64,000 nt of DNA from the NCBI GenBank assembly GCA_017398105.1, contig JAFQHF010000176.1, forward strand, positions 6,096-70,095. The letters are read 5' to 3'. Made by a program: the position numbers and the translations under genes. This stretch comes from Oscillospiraceae bacterium (GTDB lineage Bacteria; Bacillota_A; Clostridia; Oscillospirales; Oscillospiraceae). Under the pieces are notes generated by a model that saw only the letters and a program-made list of their open reading frames with translations, had not been told where the DNA came from and ran no database searches. How positions within the stretch are numbered: position 1 is the stretch's first letter; each line of letters opens with the position of its first letter. Shown here piece after piece: positions 1 to 9,237 of the stretch.

Positions 1-1
1 T

Positions 2-1279
2 CTGCTGGTGGAAATTCTGGATGACCCCGGCGTGGGTAAGCGGCTGCGTCAGGTTCGGGATCAGATGGCGCTGCAGACCCCAAAAACCGCAGAGCAGGCC
101 TTTTCCCATCTGTCGGCCCAGGATCTTCCTGCTGCGAATCAGAGCCGGTATCTTTGGAAGCATGCCGGATATCCGGTTTATGAAAATACCTGCGTCCGTT
201 ATTTCGGTGAGGCAAAGGATGCCTTTCAGGATATGAAGGCGGAACTGGAACGGGCTCAGCGCTTTATTTTTCTGGAATACTTCATTGTGGAGGATGAATC
301 CTCCTTCCGGGAGCTGGAGGAAATTCTGGTTCGCAAGGTTCAGCAGGGGGTGGAGGTGCGGCTGATGTACGATGACATCGGCAGTGTAGGCAAGGTGAAC
401 ATGCTGTTTGCCAAGCGGCTGAATGAAAGAGGCATCCGCTGTGTTCCCTTCAATCCCGCACTTCCGTTTTTGAACTTATTTCTGAATCACCGGGATCATC
501 GCAAAATTACGGTGATCGACGGAAAGGTGGGCTTCACCGGCGGCTATAATCTGGCGGATGAATATTTTGACCGGGCCCATCCCTACGGACGGTGGAAGGA
601 TACGGGACTGAAACTGGAGGGTGAGGCTGTGCGGAGCCTGACAGCAACATTTCTGGAGCTGTGGTGCGTCCAGACACGGGAGAAGGGGTCCTGCGCCGAC
701 TATCTGGATACGGTTCACAGTGTACCGGCCAGAGGCTATGTACAGCCCTATGCGGACAATCCGCTGGCCCAGGAGCGTATTGCAGAGAATGTTTATTTGA
801 ACCTGATCAGCCAGGCCAATAAAACCCTGTATTTTATGACACCCTATCTGATCATCACGGATGAAGTGAGCCGTGCCCTTGGGCTTGCGGCCAAGCGGGG
901 CGTGGATGTGCGCATCATTACGCCGGGAATCCCGGATAAGAAAACGGTCTTTGCAGTGACCCGTTCCTACTATGCCGGACTGATCCGGCAGGGGGTTCGG
1001 ATCTTTGAATATACCCCCGGCTTCTGTCATGCCAAGCAGTGCATCTGCGATGGAAAGATCGCTTCCATCGGTACATCCAATCTGGATTACCGGAGCCTTT
1101 ACCATCATTTTGAAAACAATGTGCTTTTGATGGGCAGCGATGCGCTGGCGGAGATGGGGAAGGATTTTGAAGAAATGTTTCCTCAATGCCGGGAGGTTAC
1201 GCAAGAGGAGCTGGCAGGACGGAGCCGGATCATGCGGATGTGGCAGTATTTTCTCAGGCTGTTTGCTCCGCTGATGTAA
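2..1279 (+). CDS. cls: Cardiolipin synthase, 5'-truncated by window edge
   Basis: Phospholipase D-superfamily enzyme that condenses two phosphatidylglycerols (or PG with another donor) into cardiolipin at the cytoplasmic membrane. The reading frame is open to the window edge, so the true start and the expected N-terminal membrane helices lie upstream; about 425 residues remain against a usual 480-510. Both HKD catalytic motifs are visible when counted from the GTG at position 8: H164-x-K166-x4-D171 (HRKITVID) and H341-x-K343-x4-D348 (HAKQCICD), each followed by the usual G-x-x-N/S stretch. It ends in a short hydrophobic tail (YFLRLFAPLM). The GTG at 8 is an internal valine rather than a start, since the upstream codons are open and no ribosome binding site can be judged. 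Confidence 0.92.
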   Translation: MLVEILDDPGVGKRLRQVRDQMALQTPKTAEQAFSHLSAQDLPAANQSRYLWKHAGYPVYENTCVRYFGEAKDAFQDMKAELERAQRFIFLEYFIVEDESSFRELEEILVRKVQQGVEVRLMYDDIGSVGKVNMLFAKRLNERGIRCVPFNPALPFLNLFLNHRDHRKITVIDGKVGFTGGYNLADEYFDRAHPYGRWKDTGLKLEGEAVRSLTATFLELWCVQTREKGSCADYLDTVHSVPARGYVQPYADNPLAQERIAENVYLNLISQANKTLYFMTPYLIITDEVSRALGLAAKRGVDVRIITPGIPDKKTVFAVTRSYYAGLIRQGVRIFEYTPGFCHAKQCICDGKIASIGTSNLDYRSLYHHFENNVLLMGSDALAEMGKDFEEMFPQCREVTQEELAGRSRIMRMWQYFLRLFAPLM

Positions 1280-1449
1280 TACTCATTTTTCATAAAACTG
1301 CCTCGTTTTATGAAAATGACACCGCCTGACGGCGTTGTCGATTCTATATTTTTCGAGAAAGAAAAGTATAGAATCCCGTCTCATAGAGTTTTTGACGCGC
1401 CGTTGGCGCTATAAAATAGCCATTAGGCTATTTTAACAAAAACGAGTAT
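1278..1449. repeat. Palindromic intergenic repeat, family 1, copy A
   Basis: About 172 bp bounded by AATAC...GTAT(A) ends that begins on the cls stop codon. It is built from nested inverted repeats: a 12-bp perfect stem at 1287-1298/1305-1316 (TTTTCATAAAAC), a 9-bp pair GATTCTATA/TATAGAATC around 1350-1376, and a 10-bp stem TAAAATAGCC/GGCTATTTTA near 1410-1435. The architecture and length match the copy at 15695-15871. It codes for nothing and carries no transposase, so it is best read as a MITE- or REP-like element. Confidence 0.6.
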
Positions 1450-1461
1450 AAAGAACAGAAA

Positions 1462-1499
1462 AACGGGCGAAGGCAGGGAAGGTCCTGCTTTCGCCCGTT
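1462..1499 (-). terminator. Rho-independent terminator of the acyltransferase gene
   Basis: Inverted repeat with a ~16-bp stem (AACGGGCGAA...TTCGCCCGTT arms) just past the stop of the minus-strand gene. On the minus strand the stem is followed by TTTTTCTGTTCTTT; on the plus strand no T-run follows, so it serves the minus-strand gene. Confidence 0.8.
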
Positions 1500-1508
1500 G
1501 GTCATTTA

Positions 1509-2615
1509 TTATGGCTGTAATTTTTTCAGAAGACTGCTGCATAGCTGATAGACCATATTCAAAACTGCGGACAGAGCCAGAGAGAGAATGTAGATCTTCA
1601 GAACGGAGGGAAGGTAATGATCCAGTCGCTGCAGGATATCCGGTACATTGTCCCGCAGGGCGCTGTAAACATGCTGGTCAAAAATCCAGGATACCAGGTA
1701 AGCGCCCAGGCACCAGTCGGACAGGTAAGAAAGCATCTTCTGGACAAAGGCCGGGAGCTTCTGCAGAGGAAGTCCGGAAAAGAAGCTGAAGACCAGAACC
1801 GACTGGATCACATTCAGCAGGGAACCGTTGCCCATCCAGAAGCCATCCACAAAGGGGCCGGGCCAGCTGCGGTAGTAGGTATAGCTGCCAAAGGCAAAAA
1901 ACGCAAGGCCGATGCACAGAAGGTTCCAGCCGGGCTTCAGCTTCAGAGGGTATTCCCGCAGATATACGCCCAGAAGATAATAGGTAATGGGATACAGATC
2001 CACCCAGAAGGGGGAGACAAGCTCATGGGCTGCAGCGGACTGGCTGGGCTGCAGCCACCAGCTGAGGGATGTGAGATTGTGGACATTGGCAACACCGGGC
2101 AGGGCGGTCATGAACAGCAGGATCAGCAGCAGATACTGCTTTTGACGCTGGGATTCCAGGTGGCGGTACAGGATGTTCAGATAGGGAATCAGCAGGAACA
2201 GGGCAATGTACATGCCCACATACCAGCCGTAGGGCGCGGTCTGAAAAGAGAACAGTCCCAGGATCAGGCCGGATACCGGCAGGGGAGAGGCCCAGTAAAC
2301 AATGGAAGCGTACAGCTGGTAAGCGCCGCAGCAGGCACTGGCCAGCAGATAGATCGCCAGGGTTTTCCACAGCTTGCGGTAATACTGCCTTGTGGGCATC
2401 CTGTTTCCCATCAGATAGCCGGACAGCAGCAGAAACAGCGGCACACAGATCAAAGAGGCGCTGCGCAGCAGACACATCAGATAGGTTTTTGCATTGTTGA
2501 CAGGAAGGGTAAAGACTTCCGTATTGGCGAAAAAATGGGCGCTGACCACGCACAGCAGGGCAAGGCACCGGATCACATCCAGGGAAGGGTTTCGTCTTTT
2601 TACAGGGGTGGGCAC
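1509..2615 (-). CDS. Membrane acyltransferase, acyltransferase-3 (OafA/YrhL) family
   Basis: Polytopic membrane protein of 368 residues with about ten hydrophobic segments. The N-terminus has the family signature: LDVIRCLALLCVVSAHFF, with the conserved Arg and His of the first helix. Members O-acylate cell-surface sugars such as peptidoglycan, exopolysaccharide or lipid-linked glycans using acyl-CoA drawn through the membrane; the substrate here cannot be told. The start is a GTG at 2615 with a GAGGTGA ribosome binding site about nine bases upstream. It is a single-gene unit, divergent from trkH, with its own promoter (2648-2676) and terminator (1462-1499). It lies far from the polysaccharide locus but could modify its product; that is only inference. 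Confidence 0.85.
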   Translation of the reverse strand: MPTPVKRRNPSLDVIRCLALLCVVSAHFFANTEVFTLPVNNAKTYLMCLLRSASLICVPLFLLLSGYLMGNRMPTRQYYRKLWKTLAIYLLASACCGAYQLYASIVYWASPLPVSGLILGLFSFQTAPYGWYVGMYIALFLLIPYLNILYRHLESQRQKQYLLLILLFMTALPGVANVHNLTSLSWWLQPSQSAAAHELVSPFWVDLYPITYYLLGVYLREYPLKLKPGWNLLCIGLAFFAFGSYTYYRSWPGPFVDGFWMGNGSLLNVIQSVLVFSFFSGLPLQKLPAFVQKMLSYLSDWCLGAYLVSWIFDQHVYSALRDNVPDILQRLDHYLPSVLKIYILSLALSAVLNMVYQLCSSLLKKLQP

Positions 2616-2647
2616 GTTTGTTCACCTCGTTTTTCTTTGTTACAGGT

Positions 2648-2676
2648 ATTATACAAAGACCCGGCGGCAAAAGCAA
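2648..2676 (-). promoter_or_regulatory. Sigma-A promoter for the acyltransferase gene
   Basis: On the minus strand, TTGCTT (2671-2676), a 17-base spacer and TATAAT (2648-2653), placed about 33 bases upstream of the GTG start. Confidence 0.7.
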
Positions 2677-2711
2677 GAAAGAAAATACGTTCAGAAAGCA
2701 CCAACTCAGAC

Positions 2712-2739
2712 TTGCAAAAGCGGACAAAATTGGTATAAT
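2712..2739 (+). promoter_or_regulatory. Sigma-A promoter for trkH-ktrA
   Basis: TTGCAA (2712-2717), a 16-base spacer and TATAAT (2734-2739), about 53 bases upstream of the chosen trkH start. It is back-to-back with the minus-strand promoter at 2648-2676. Confidence 0.75.
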
Positions 2740-2791
2740 TAAATATTATTTGTATTATGGCGGAGTATATCCAGCCGGAAGGGAGAAACCT

Positions 2792-4171
2792 ATGTCGCTC
2801 AGAGCCAGACTGTTTGCGTTCTGGATGAAAAAAAGACCCAAAAGCCTGAGTGCTGCAAAAGTCATTGCCATTACCTTTGCGGCGATCATTCTTTTGGGTG
2901 CAGGACTGCTGACCCTGCCGGCTGCCTCCCGCAGCGGTGTTTCCTGCGGTTTTCGTCCGGCCCTGTTTACGGCAACATCAGCTACCTGCGTGACAGGACT
3001 TGTGCTGTACGATACCTGGAGTCAGTGGAGCGGTTTTGGACAGGCGGTGATCATCAGCCTGATCCAGGTCGGCGGCCTTGGCTTTATGTCTGCGGCCACC
3101 ATGTTCGTATTTTTGCTGCGCAGGCGGATCGGACTGAAGCAGCGGCTGGTGATGGCGCAGGCGCTCAGTGTCGGCGATATGGACGGCATTGTCAGGCTGC
3201 AGAAGACCGTACTGAAGGGAAGCCTTGCCATTGAAGGCATCGGCGCACTGATCCTGCTGCTGCGCTTCTGGCCGGAGTACGGCTTCCTGACGGCCCTGAA
3301 ATGGGGTGTGTTTCATTCCATTTCCGCCTTCTGCAATGCGGGCTTTGATATTTTCGGCTGCATCACCCCCGGCGCCAGCCTGATGGAATTCCAGTCAGAC
3401 CCAATTGTACTGCTGACACTGGGAACGCTGGTTGTGGTGGGCGGTCTGGGCTTTCTGGTCTGGCAGGAAACTGCGGAACACAGAAGCTTCCGCAAATTCA
3501 GCGTCTATACGAAACTGGTTCTGGTCACCAGCGGGGCGCTGCTCCTGATCGGATGGATTCTGACCTGCATTCTGGAATGGAACAACCCCGGAACCCTGGG
3601 CCCTATGCCCCTCTGGGAGAAGCTGCTGAACGGCCTGTTCCAGTCCATTACTCTGCGTACTGCCGGTTTTGCGGCCATCGACCAGGCGCTGCTGACCGAA
3701 GGCGGAAAGGCGGTGTCCATGGTGCTGATGCTCATCGGCGGTTCCTCCGGCTCCACGGCAGGCGGTCTGAAGACGGTAACCTTTGTGGTGCTGGTTCTGT
3801 TCATGGCAGCCCGGGCCCGGGGGCGGGATACGGTCTGCGTCTATAAGCGCACCATTCCCAAGGGACAGGTGCTGGATGCCATGACACTGGCGTTTCTGAT
3901 GATCGCTTTCGCCATGTTCGGCGGCATCTTTATCAGCGCCACCTCTGCCGTCGGCTTTACCGATGCCCTCTACGAGGCGATCTCCGCTTTGGCAACGGTG
4001 GGACTGACAGCGGGCGCTACGGGAAAGCTCAGCATTCCCGCCCAGTTTCTGATGATTTTATATATGTATTTTGGCAGAGTCGGCATGCTGACCATCAGCA
4101 TGGGATTCCTGGCCGGCAACAGGGCGGAGGAACGCTTCCGCTATGCCGAAACCAATCTGCTGATCGGATAA
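2792..4171 (+). CDS. ktrB: Potassium uptake channel subunit, TrkH/KtrB family
   Basis: Integral membrane protein of 459 residues that conducts K+ (with Na+ or H+ coupling) under control of the cytosolic RCK subunit encoded next. The four pseudo-repeats of the family are visible by their pore loops: ATCVTGLVLYDT, FCNAGFDIFG, ITLRTAGFAAID and ALATVGLTAGAT. The frame is open upstream of 2792, but the ATG at 2792 is preceded by a GGAAGGGAG ribosome binding site and falls downstream of the promoter's -10 box at 2734-2739, while any earlier start would lie upstream of the transcript. Length fits KtrB (about 450). ktrA starts 12 bases after the stop, so the pair is co-transcribed. Confidence 0.93.
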   Translation: MSLRARLFAFWMKKRPKSLSAAKVIAITFAAIILLGAGLLTLPAASRSGVSCGFRPALFTATSATCVTGLVLYDTWSQWSGFGQAVIISLIQVGGLGFMSAATMFVFLLRRRIGLKQRLVMAQALSVGDMDGIVRLQKTVLKGSLAIEGIGALILLLRFWPEYGFLTALKWGVFHSISAFCNAGFDIFGCITPGASLMEFQSDPIVLLTLGTLVVVGGLGFLVWQETAEHRSFRKFSVYTKLVLVTSGALLLIGWILTCILEWNNPGTLGPMPLWEKLLNGLFQSITLRTAGFAAIDQALLTEGGKAVSMVLMLIGGSSGSTAGGLKTVTFVVLVLFMAARARGRDTVCVYKRTIPKGQVLDAMTLAFLMIAFAMFGGIFISATSAVGFTDALYEAISALATVGLTAGATGKLSIPAQFLMILYMYFGRVGMLTISMGFLAGNRAEERFRYAETNLLIG

Positions 4172-4183
4172 GGAGAATTGTGA

Positions 4184-4831
4184 ATGAAATCATATGTTGT
4201 GATCGGTCTTGGCCTGTTTGGACAGGCGCTGGCCCGGCAGCTGTGCAAATTAGGCGCCGAAGTGCTGGCTATGGATGTGCGCAGCGATTTGGTGCAGCTT
4301 GTAGCGAATGATGTAACGCACGCAGTGGTTGGCGATGCCAAGGATAAAGAGGTTTTGCGGGCCCTGGGTGTCCGGGATATGGACTGCGCGGTCATCGCCA
4401 TCGGTGATGATCTGGCAGCCTCGGTTCTGATTACCATGAACCTGCAGGAGCTGGAAGTACCCTACATCGTCTGCAAGGCCCATGATGAGACCCACCGCCG
4501 GGTTCTGGAAAAGCTGGGCGTGAACCGGGTGGTGATTCCGGAGCAGGAAAATGCCCAGCGCCTGGGCCGCAGTCTGCACAGCCACAATGTTCTGGAATAT
4601 ATCGAACTTTCGGAAGACTACGGAATCCTGGAAATTCCTGCCCCCAGAAAATGGATTGGCCGGAGCCTGAAGCAGCTGAATGTCCGTGCGGAATACGGTG
4701 TGAATATTATCGCGGTGGAGAGCGGCAAGAAGACCAATGTTTCTCCTTCTGCGGATTATCAGATCCGGGAGGGGGATATTATGGTAGTCGTCGGTGACAA
4801 TTATTCTCTTGAGGTGGTGCAGAAGCTGTGA
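4184..4831 (+). CDS. ktrA: Potassium uptake regulatory subunit, TrkA/KtrA (RCK) family
   Basis: Cytosolic gating ring subunit of 215 residues for the TrkH/KtrB channel. An RCK_N Rossmann domain starts with the nucleotide-binding GLGLFG (residues 6-11) and an acidic end of strand two (MDVRSD), binding NAD(H)/ATP; an RCK_C domain occupies roughly residues 135-215. The single-RCK layout and length are those of KtrA rather than the double-length proteobacterial TrkA. The stop overlaps the GTG start of the following methylase gene by four bases (GTGA), which implies translational coupling. Confidence 0.93.
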   Translation: MKSYVVIGLGLFGQALARQLCKLGAEVLAMDVRSDLVQLVANDVTHAVVGDAKDKEVLRALGVRDMDCAVIAIGDDLAASVLITMNLQELEVPYIVCKAHDETHRRVLEKLGVNRVVIPEQENAQRLGRSLHSHNVLEYIELSEDYGILEIPAPRKWIGRSLKQLNVRAEYGVNIIAVESGKKTNVSPSADYQIREGDIMVVVGDNYSLEVVQKL

Positions 4832-5577
4832 CGGAACAAAGAATTACCTCCCGGAAAAATCCGCTGCTGCAGCAGGTAAAAAAGCTGCTGTCCTCCAAAA
4901 AAGCCAGAGAGGAAGCTGGGCTGTTCGTTTCTGACGGGACGAAGCTTCTGCAGGAGGCTGTGAAGTATTTTCCGGGGCTGGATACGGTGATTTTGTCCGA
5001 TGGTGTGCAGGCGCAGCTGCCGGAAGCCGTTCGCGTGATCCGGGTGCCGGAGGATGTGATGCAGAGCATCTCTCCCATGGCAAGCCCACAGGGGGCGCTG
5101 TTTGTATGCCGGCTGCCTGAAAAAAAGGTGTTTGTTCCGCACAGGGGAATGCTGCTGCTGGACGGCATTCAGGACCCGGGCAACTTAGGCACCATTGTTC
5201 GGACGGCGGACGCGCTGGATATTCCGGTGGTTCTGCTGGAAGGCTGCGCAGACCCCTACAGCCATAAGGTCGTTCGCTCCAGCATGGGCGCTGTGTTCCG
5301 TACAGAGGTGGTTCAGAGTACCTGGGAAACGGTTCGGACGGCATGCGCGGAAGCAGGCATACCCATTGGCGTTACCGCCCTCAGTGACCGGGCCAGGGAT
5401 CTGCGGCAGGCGGAATTAAAGACTATGGCTGTGGTGATCGGCAGCGAAGGCCAGGGTGTCCGAAAAGTAATTCTGGACAGTGCCGATGCAGAGCTGATCA
5501 TCCCCATGAATCCCCACTGCGAATCTCTGAACGCCGCAGTGGCGGCCACCATCGTTATGTGGCAGATGAAGCAATAA
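4828..5577 (+). CDS. RNA 2'-O-methyltransferase, TrmH/SpoU family
   Basis: SPOUT-fold SAM-dependent ribose methylase, 249 residues. An N-terminal substrate-binding part (roughly 1-95) precedes the knotted catalytic domain with its three motifs: motif 1 DPGNLGTIVRTA, motif 2 VIGSEGQGV and motif 3 IPMNPHCESLNAAVAATI. Such proteins methylate a rRNA or tRNA nucleotide; in Firmicutes a similar gene is often found beside pheST or trk. The exact target is not evident, so no symbol is given. The start is GTG, overlapping the ktrA stop. Confidence 0.88.
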   Translation: MTEQRITSRKNPLLQQVKKLLSSKKAREEAGLFVSDGTKLLQEAVKYFPGLDTVILSDGVQAQLPEAVRVIRVPEDVMQSISPMASPQGALFVCRLPEKKVFVPHRGMLLLDGIQDPGNLGTIVRTADALDIPVVLLEGCADPYSHKVVRSSMGAVFRTEVVQSTWETVRTACAEAGIPIGVTALSDRARDLRQAELKTMAVVIGSEGQGVRKVILDSADAELIIPMNPHCESLNAAVAATIVMWQMKQ

Positions 5578-5617
5578 TACGAATTCCTGATAAAATGGCA
5601 GCGGGAAAAACTCGTAT
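5576..5617. repeat. Short copy of palindromic repeat family 1 (copy B)
   Basis: Forty-two bases with AATAC...CGTAT ends, beginning on the stop codon of the methylase gene just as copy A begins on the cls stop. Its first 24 bases match the reverse complement of the right end of copy C (15848-15871) with one difference. It looks like a solo end or deletion derivative. A small inverted repeat (CGGGA-N5-TCCCG) follows at about 5622-5636. Confidence 0.55.
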
Positions 5618-5671
5618 GAAAGCGGGAAATTATCCCGAAAGACAGAATAAAGAGAGAAAAGGGTGAACAAA

Positions 5672-6931
5672 ATGCTGACACACTGGATATGGCTGGCCCA
5701 TCGTCCGGGACTGAATGACCGGATGAAGGCGGAGCTTTTGCGGCATTTTGAAGACCCGGAAGATATCTTTTTTGCCGACAGTGAGGCCTTTTCCCATATT
5801 GAGGGACTGAGTGCTGAGTCGGTGGAATCCCTGCAGGACAGGGATCTGATTCCGGCGGAGGAAATTCTGGAGGCCTGCCGCCGGGAAAACCTGCATATCC
5901 TGACTTACCGGGATGCTGCTTACCCGGTGCGGCTGAAAAATATTGCCGATCCACCCATTGTGCTGTATTACAAGGGGCAGCTGCCGGAATTTGATGCCTT
6001 GCCGGTGATCGCAGTGGTGGGCACCAGAAAGGCATCTGCCTACGGCCTGACCACAGCCAAGCGCATGGGCTATCAGATCGGTAAATGCGGAGGGATTGTG
6101 GTATCCGGCATGGCTTACGGCATCGATGGTCTTGCCATGGCCGGGGCGCTGACGGCGGGTCAGCCGGTGGTCGGTGTGCTGGGCTGCGGCGCGGATATCG
6201 TATATCCTGCGTCCAACCGGGCCCTGTTCCGGGATACGGAGCGGTACGGCTGTATTTTAAGTGAATTTCCCCCGGGATATCCACCGGCAAAGTGGACCTT
6301 TCCCAAGCGAAACCGCATCATCAGCGGGCTGTCAAACGGCGTGCTGGTGGTGGAGGCACCGGAAAAGAGCGGCGCTTTGATCACGGCACGGCAGGCTGCG
6401 GAGCAGGGGCGGGACGTATTTGTGGTGCCGGGAAATATCGATATGCCTTCCTTTGCGGGCAGCAACCGGCTGCTGCGGGACGGTGCCATCATGGTTTCCT
6501 CAGGCTGGGATGTGGTGAGTGAATATGAGGCGCTGTATCCGGATAAGATCCGCCGGGAAACTGCGCCCTCCGCCCAGAAGGCCTACCCGGATGAGGTGCG
6601 CAAAGCCGCTGCCCAGCAGGAAAAAATCCTGCCGAAGGTGGCGCAGAAACCCAAACTGCCGGGAAAAAACGGGAATCTTAAGAAAAATTTAGAGAAGAAA
6701 AACATTGACAAGGACGAAATTACGCCTTATAGTGACGTAAATGTGAGTCGTCCTGCCCTGTCTGCGGAGGAGCAGGCCATTGTGGACTGCCTGAAAAACG
6801 GACAGCGGCTCGTGGATGATGTGATCGCCGAGACCGGACTGACCACCGGTAAGCTTCTGGCAGCACTGACCATGCTGGAGCTGAAAGGCATCATAAAGCG
6901 TTTACCCGGTAAGCGCATCAGCATGAAATAA
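5672..6931 (+). CDS. dprA: DNA processing protein DprA/Smf
   Basis: Loads RecA onto incoming single-stranded DNA during natural transformation; also widespread in bacteria not known to be competent. 419 residues: N-terminal SAM/helix-hairpin-like region (1-75), the Rossmann-like DprA core (about 80-290) with GTRKAS, SGMAYGIDG, SEFPPGYPP, KRNRIISGLS and VVPGNI motifs, a basic linker (about 290-345) and a C-terminal winged helix (about 355-419). The frame also offers a GTG at 5663, but the purine-rich AAAAGGG at 5657-5663 is placed correctly only for the ATG at 5672. topA follows after 21 bases. Confidence 0.92.
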   Translation: MLTHWIWLAHRPGLNDRMKAELLRHFEDPEDIFFADSEAFSHIEGLSAESVESLQDRDLIPAEEILEACRRENLHILTYRDAAYPVRLKNIADPPIVLYYKGQLPEFDALPVIAVVGTRKASAYGLTTAKRMGYQIGKCGGIVVSGMAYGIDGLAMAGALTAGQPVVGVLGCGADIVYPASNRALFRDTERYGCILSEFPPGYPPAKWTFPKRNRIISGLSNGVLVVEAPEKSGALITARQAAEQGRDVFVVPGNIDMPSFAGSNRLLRDGAIMVSSGWDVVSEYEALYPDKIRRETAPSAQKAYPDEVRKAAAQQEKILPKVAQKPKLPGKNGNLKKNLEKKNIDKDEITPYSDVNVSRPALSAEEQAIVDCLKNGQRLVDDVIAETGLTTGKLLAALTMLELKGIIKRLPGKRISMK

Positions 6932-6952
6932 CGAAACGGAGATTTAGTATAC

Positions 6953-9232
6953 ATGGGAAATTCTCACAATCTTGTGATCGTGGAGTCGCCCTCCAAAGCA
7001 AAAACAATCGGCCGGTATCTCGGCCCTGACTATACCGTAAAGGCCAGCATGGGCCATTTGCGGGATCTGCCCAAGAGCAAGATGGGCGTGGATCTGGAAA
7101 ATGACTTTACCCCCCAGTACATCCCTGTCCGGGGCAAGGAAGCTCTGATCCGGGAACTGAAGGCAGAGGCCGCCAAGGCGGAAACCGTCTATCTGGCAAC
7201 GGACCCTGACCGGGAAGGCGAAGCCATTTCCTGGCATTTGAAAGAATTGCTCGGCCTGACGGATGAAAAGGCTCAGCGTGTTACCTTCAACGAGATTACC
7301 CAGAAGGTGGTTAAGGAGTCAATCCGTAACCCACGGGATATCGACTATGACCTGGTGGATGCCCAGCAGGCCCGGCGAATCCTGGACCGGATCGTGGGCT
7401 ATCAGCTGTCCCCGCTGCTGTGGAAAAAGGTTCGCCGGGGTCTGTCTGCCGGACGTGTTCAGAGCGTCGCCACCCGGCTGGTGGTGGATCGGGAAAATGA
7501 GATCCGGGCCTTCCAGCCCAGAGAATACTGGTCCCTGGATGTGACACTGAACCGTATGGGCAAGCCCGGCTCCTTTGTGGCCCATTATTATGGAAGCCCC
7601 AAAAAACAGGAGCTGGAAAGCGAAGAACAGACCCAGGGTATCATTGACGATATTTCCGGTAAGGAATTTACCGTTACCAATGTGAAAAAGGCGGAGAAGA
7701 AACGTTCCTCCGCACCCCCCTTCACCACCTCTACCCTGCAGCAGGAGGCATCCCGGAAGCTGGGCTTTACGCCCCGGAAGACCATGATGATTGCCCAGCA
7801 GCTGTATGAAGGCGTGGACGTGGAGGGCGAAGGCACCACCGGTCTGATCACCTATATGCGTACCGACTCCCTGCGCCTTTCTGACGAGGCCATGGATGCT
7901 GCTGCCTGGTTTATCAAAAGCCGCTACGGCGACAGCTATTACTATGGCAAGCATCATGTCTTCAAGACCAAGTCCGGTGCGCAGGATGCCCACGAAGCCA
8001 TCCGGCCTTCTCACGTGGAACTGGAGCCGGAAAGAATCCGTACCAGCCTGACCTCGGATCAGTATAAGCTTTACAAGCTGATCTGGAGCCGTTTTCTGGC
8101 TACTCAGATGGCGAATGCCGTTTTTGATACGGTGTCCATCGATACCGAATGCGCCGGTCATGTATTCCGTTCCAGCCACCAGAGCATGCGCTTTGCCGGC
8201 TTCATCGCTGTCTATGAAGAGGGACGGGACGATGAGGGCGAAGCAATGGGCTCTCCGCTGCCGGATCTGGAAGCGGGAGAAAAGGCTTCTTCCTCCAAGA
8301 TCGAAAAGGAGCAGCACTTTACCCAGCCCCCCGCCCGGTACACGGAGGCTACCCTGGTCAAAGCCATGGAGGAAAAGGGTGTCGGCCGTCCTTCCACCTA
8401 TGCTGCAACGGTTGCCACCATTCAGGATCGGGAATATGTCATCAAGCAGGACAAGCGCCTGGCCCCCACCCCTCTGGGTGAGATCGTAACGGGACTGATG
8501 ATAGAGCGGTTCAACGATATTATCGATGTGGAATTCACCGCCAATATGGAAAATCGTCTGGATGCTGTGGAAGAAGGAAAACAGCACTGGAAGGCCCTGC
8601 TGGCGGAGTTCTACGGCGGCTTTAAGAAGGAACTGGAGGATGCGGAAACCGCTCTGGAGGGTGTGCGCATCAAGGTGCCTGAGGAAGAGACCGATGAAGT
8701 CTGCGAGCTGTGCGGCCGGAATATGGTCATCAAGATGGGCCGCTTCGGTAAATTCCTGGCCTGCCCCGGCTTCCCGGAGTGCAAGAATGCCAAGCCGCTG
8801 GTGGAACGGATGCCCGGCCGGTGCCCCAAGTGCGGCAGCGGCATGCTCAAGCGCAAGTCCAAGAAGGGCTATGCCTACTATGCCTGCGAAAAGGGCGCGG
8901 AATGCGGCTTCATGAGCTGGGATGTACCCACCGCTGAAGACTGCCCCGAGTGCGGCTTTACCATGTTCAAAAAGTCCGGCAAGGGCCGTATGAAGCCCTT
9001 CTGCATCAACGAGACCTGCTCCAGGTTCCTGCCTGAGGATCAGCGGGGCTATTATAAGAAGAAAACCCCGGAAGAAGGCACCGAGGCAGCAGCTGAGGGT
9101 GCCCAGACCGAAAAGAAGACCACCAAAAAGACCGCAGCCAAGAAGGCTTCCTCCAGGAAGACCTCCACCAAAAAGACTGCGGAAAAGAAATCCACCACCA
9201 GGAAAACCACCAGAAAGGCGAAGGAGGCCTGA
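6953..9232 (+). CDS. topA: DNA topoisomerase I
   Basis: Type IA enzyme that relaxes negative supercoils. 759 residues. The TOPRIM domain is at the N-terminus (VIVESPSKAKTIGRYLG, then DPDREGEA with the metal-binding acidic residues); the active-site tyrosine is Y301 in ITYMRTDS. The C-terminus has three Cys4 zinc-finger modules (starting with CELC, CPKC and CPEC between about residues 580 and 690) and ends in a very Lys/Thr/Ala-rich tail of about 50 residues that should bind DNA and can be variable. The dprA-topA-trmFO order is common in Firmicutes. trmFO follows within six bases. Confidence 0.96.
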   Translation: MGNSHNLVIVESPSKAKTIGRYLGPDYTVKASMGHLRDLPKSKMGVDLENDFTPQYIPVRGKEALIRELKAEAAKAETVYLATDPDREGEAISWHLKELLGLTDEKAQRVTFNEITQKVVKESIRNPRDIDYDLVDAQQARRILDRIVGYQLSPLLWKKVRRGLSAGRVQSVATRLVVDRENEIRAFQPREYWSLDVTLNRMGKPGSFVAHYYGSPKKQELESEEQTQGIIDDISGKEFTVTNVKKAEKKRSSAPPFTTSTLQQEASRKLGFTPRKTMMIAQQLYEGVDVEGEGTTGLITYMRTDSLRLSDEAMDAAAWFIKSRYGDSYYYGKHHVFKTKSGAQDAHEAIRPSHVELEPERIRTSLTSDQYKLYKLIWSRFLATQMANAVFDTVSIDTECAGHVFRSSHQSMRFAGFIAVYEEGRDDEGEAMGSPLPDLEAGEKASSSKIEKEQHFTQPPARYTEATLVKAMEEKGVGRPSTYAATVATIQDREYVIKQDKRLAPTPLGEIVTGLMIERFNDIIDVEFTANMENRLDAVEEGKQHWKALLAEFYGGFKKELEDAETALEGVRIKVPEEETDEVCELCGRNMVIKMGRFGKFLACPGFPECKNAKPLVERMPGRCPKCGSGMLKRKSKKGYAYYACEKGAECGFMSWDVPTAEDCPECGFTMFKKSGKGRMKPFCINETCSRFLPEDQRGYYKKKTPEEGTEAAAEGAQTEKKTTKKTAAKKASSRKTSTKKTAEKKSTTRKTTRKAKEA

Positions 9233-9237
9233 ACGAT

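Noticed and set aside
2618..2791. 58-codon N-terminal extension of TrkH
   Set aside because: It reads through both divergent promoters; the ATG at 2792 has a proper ribosome binding site and yields a normal KtrB length.
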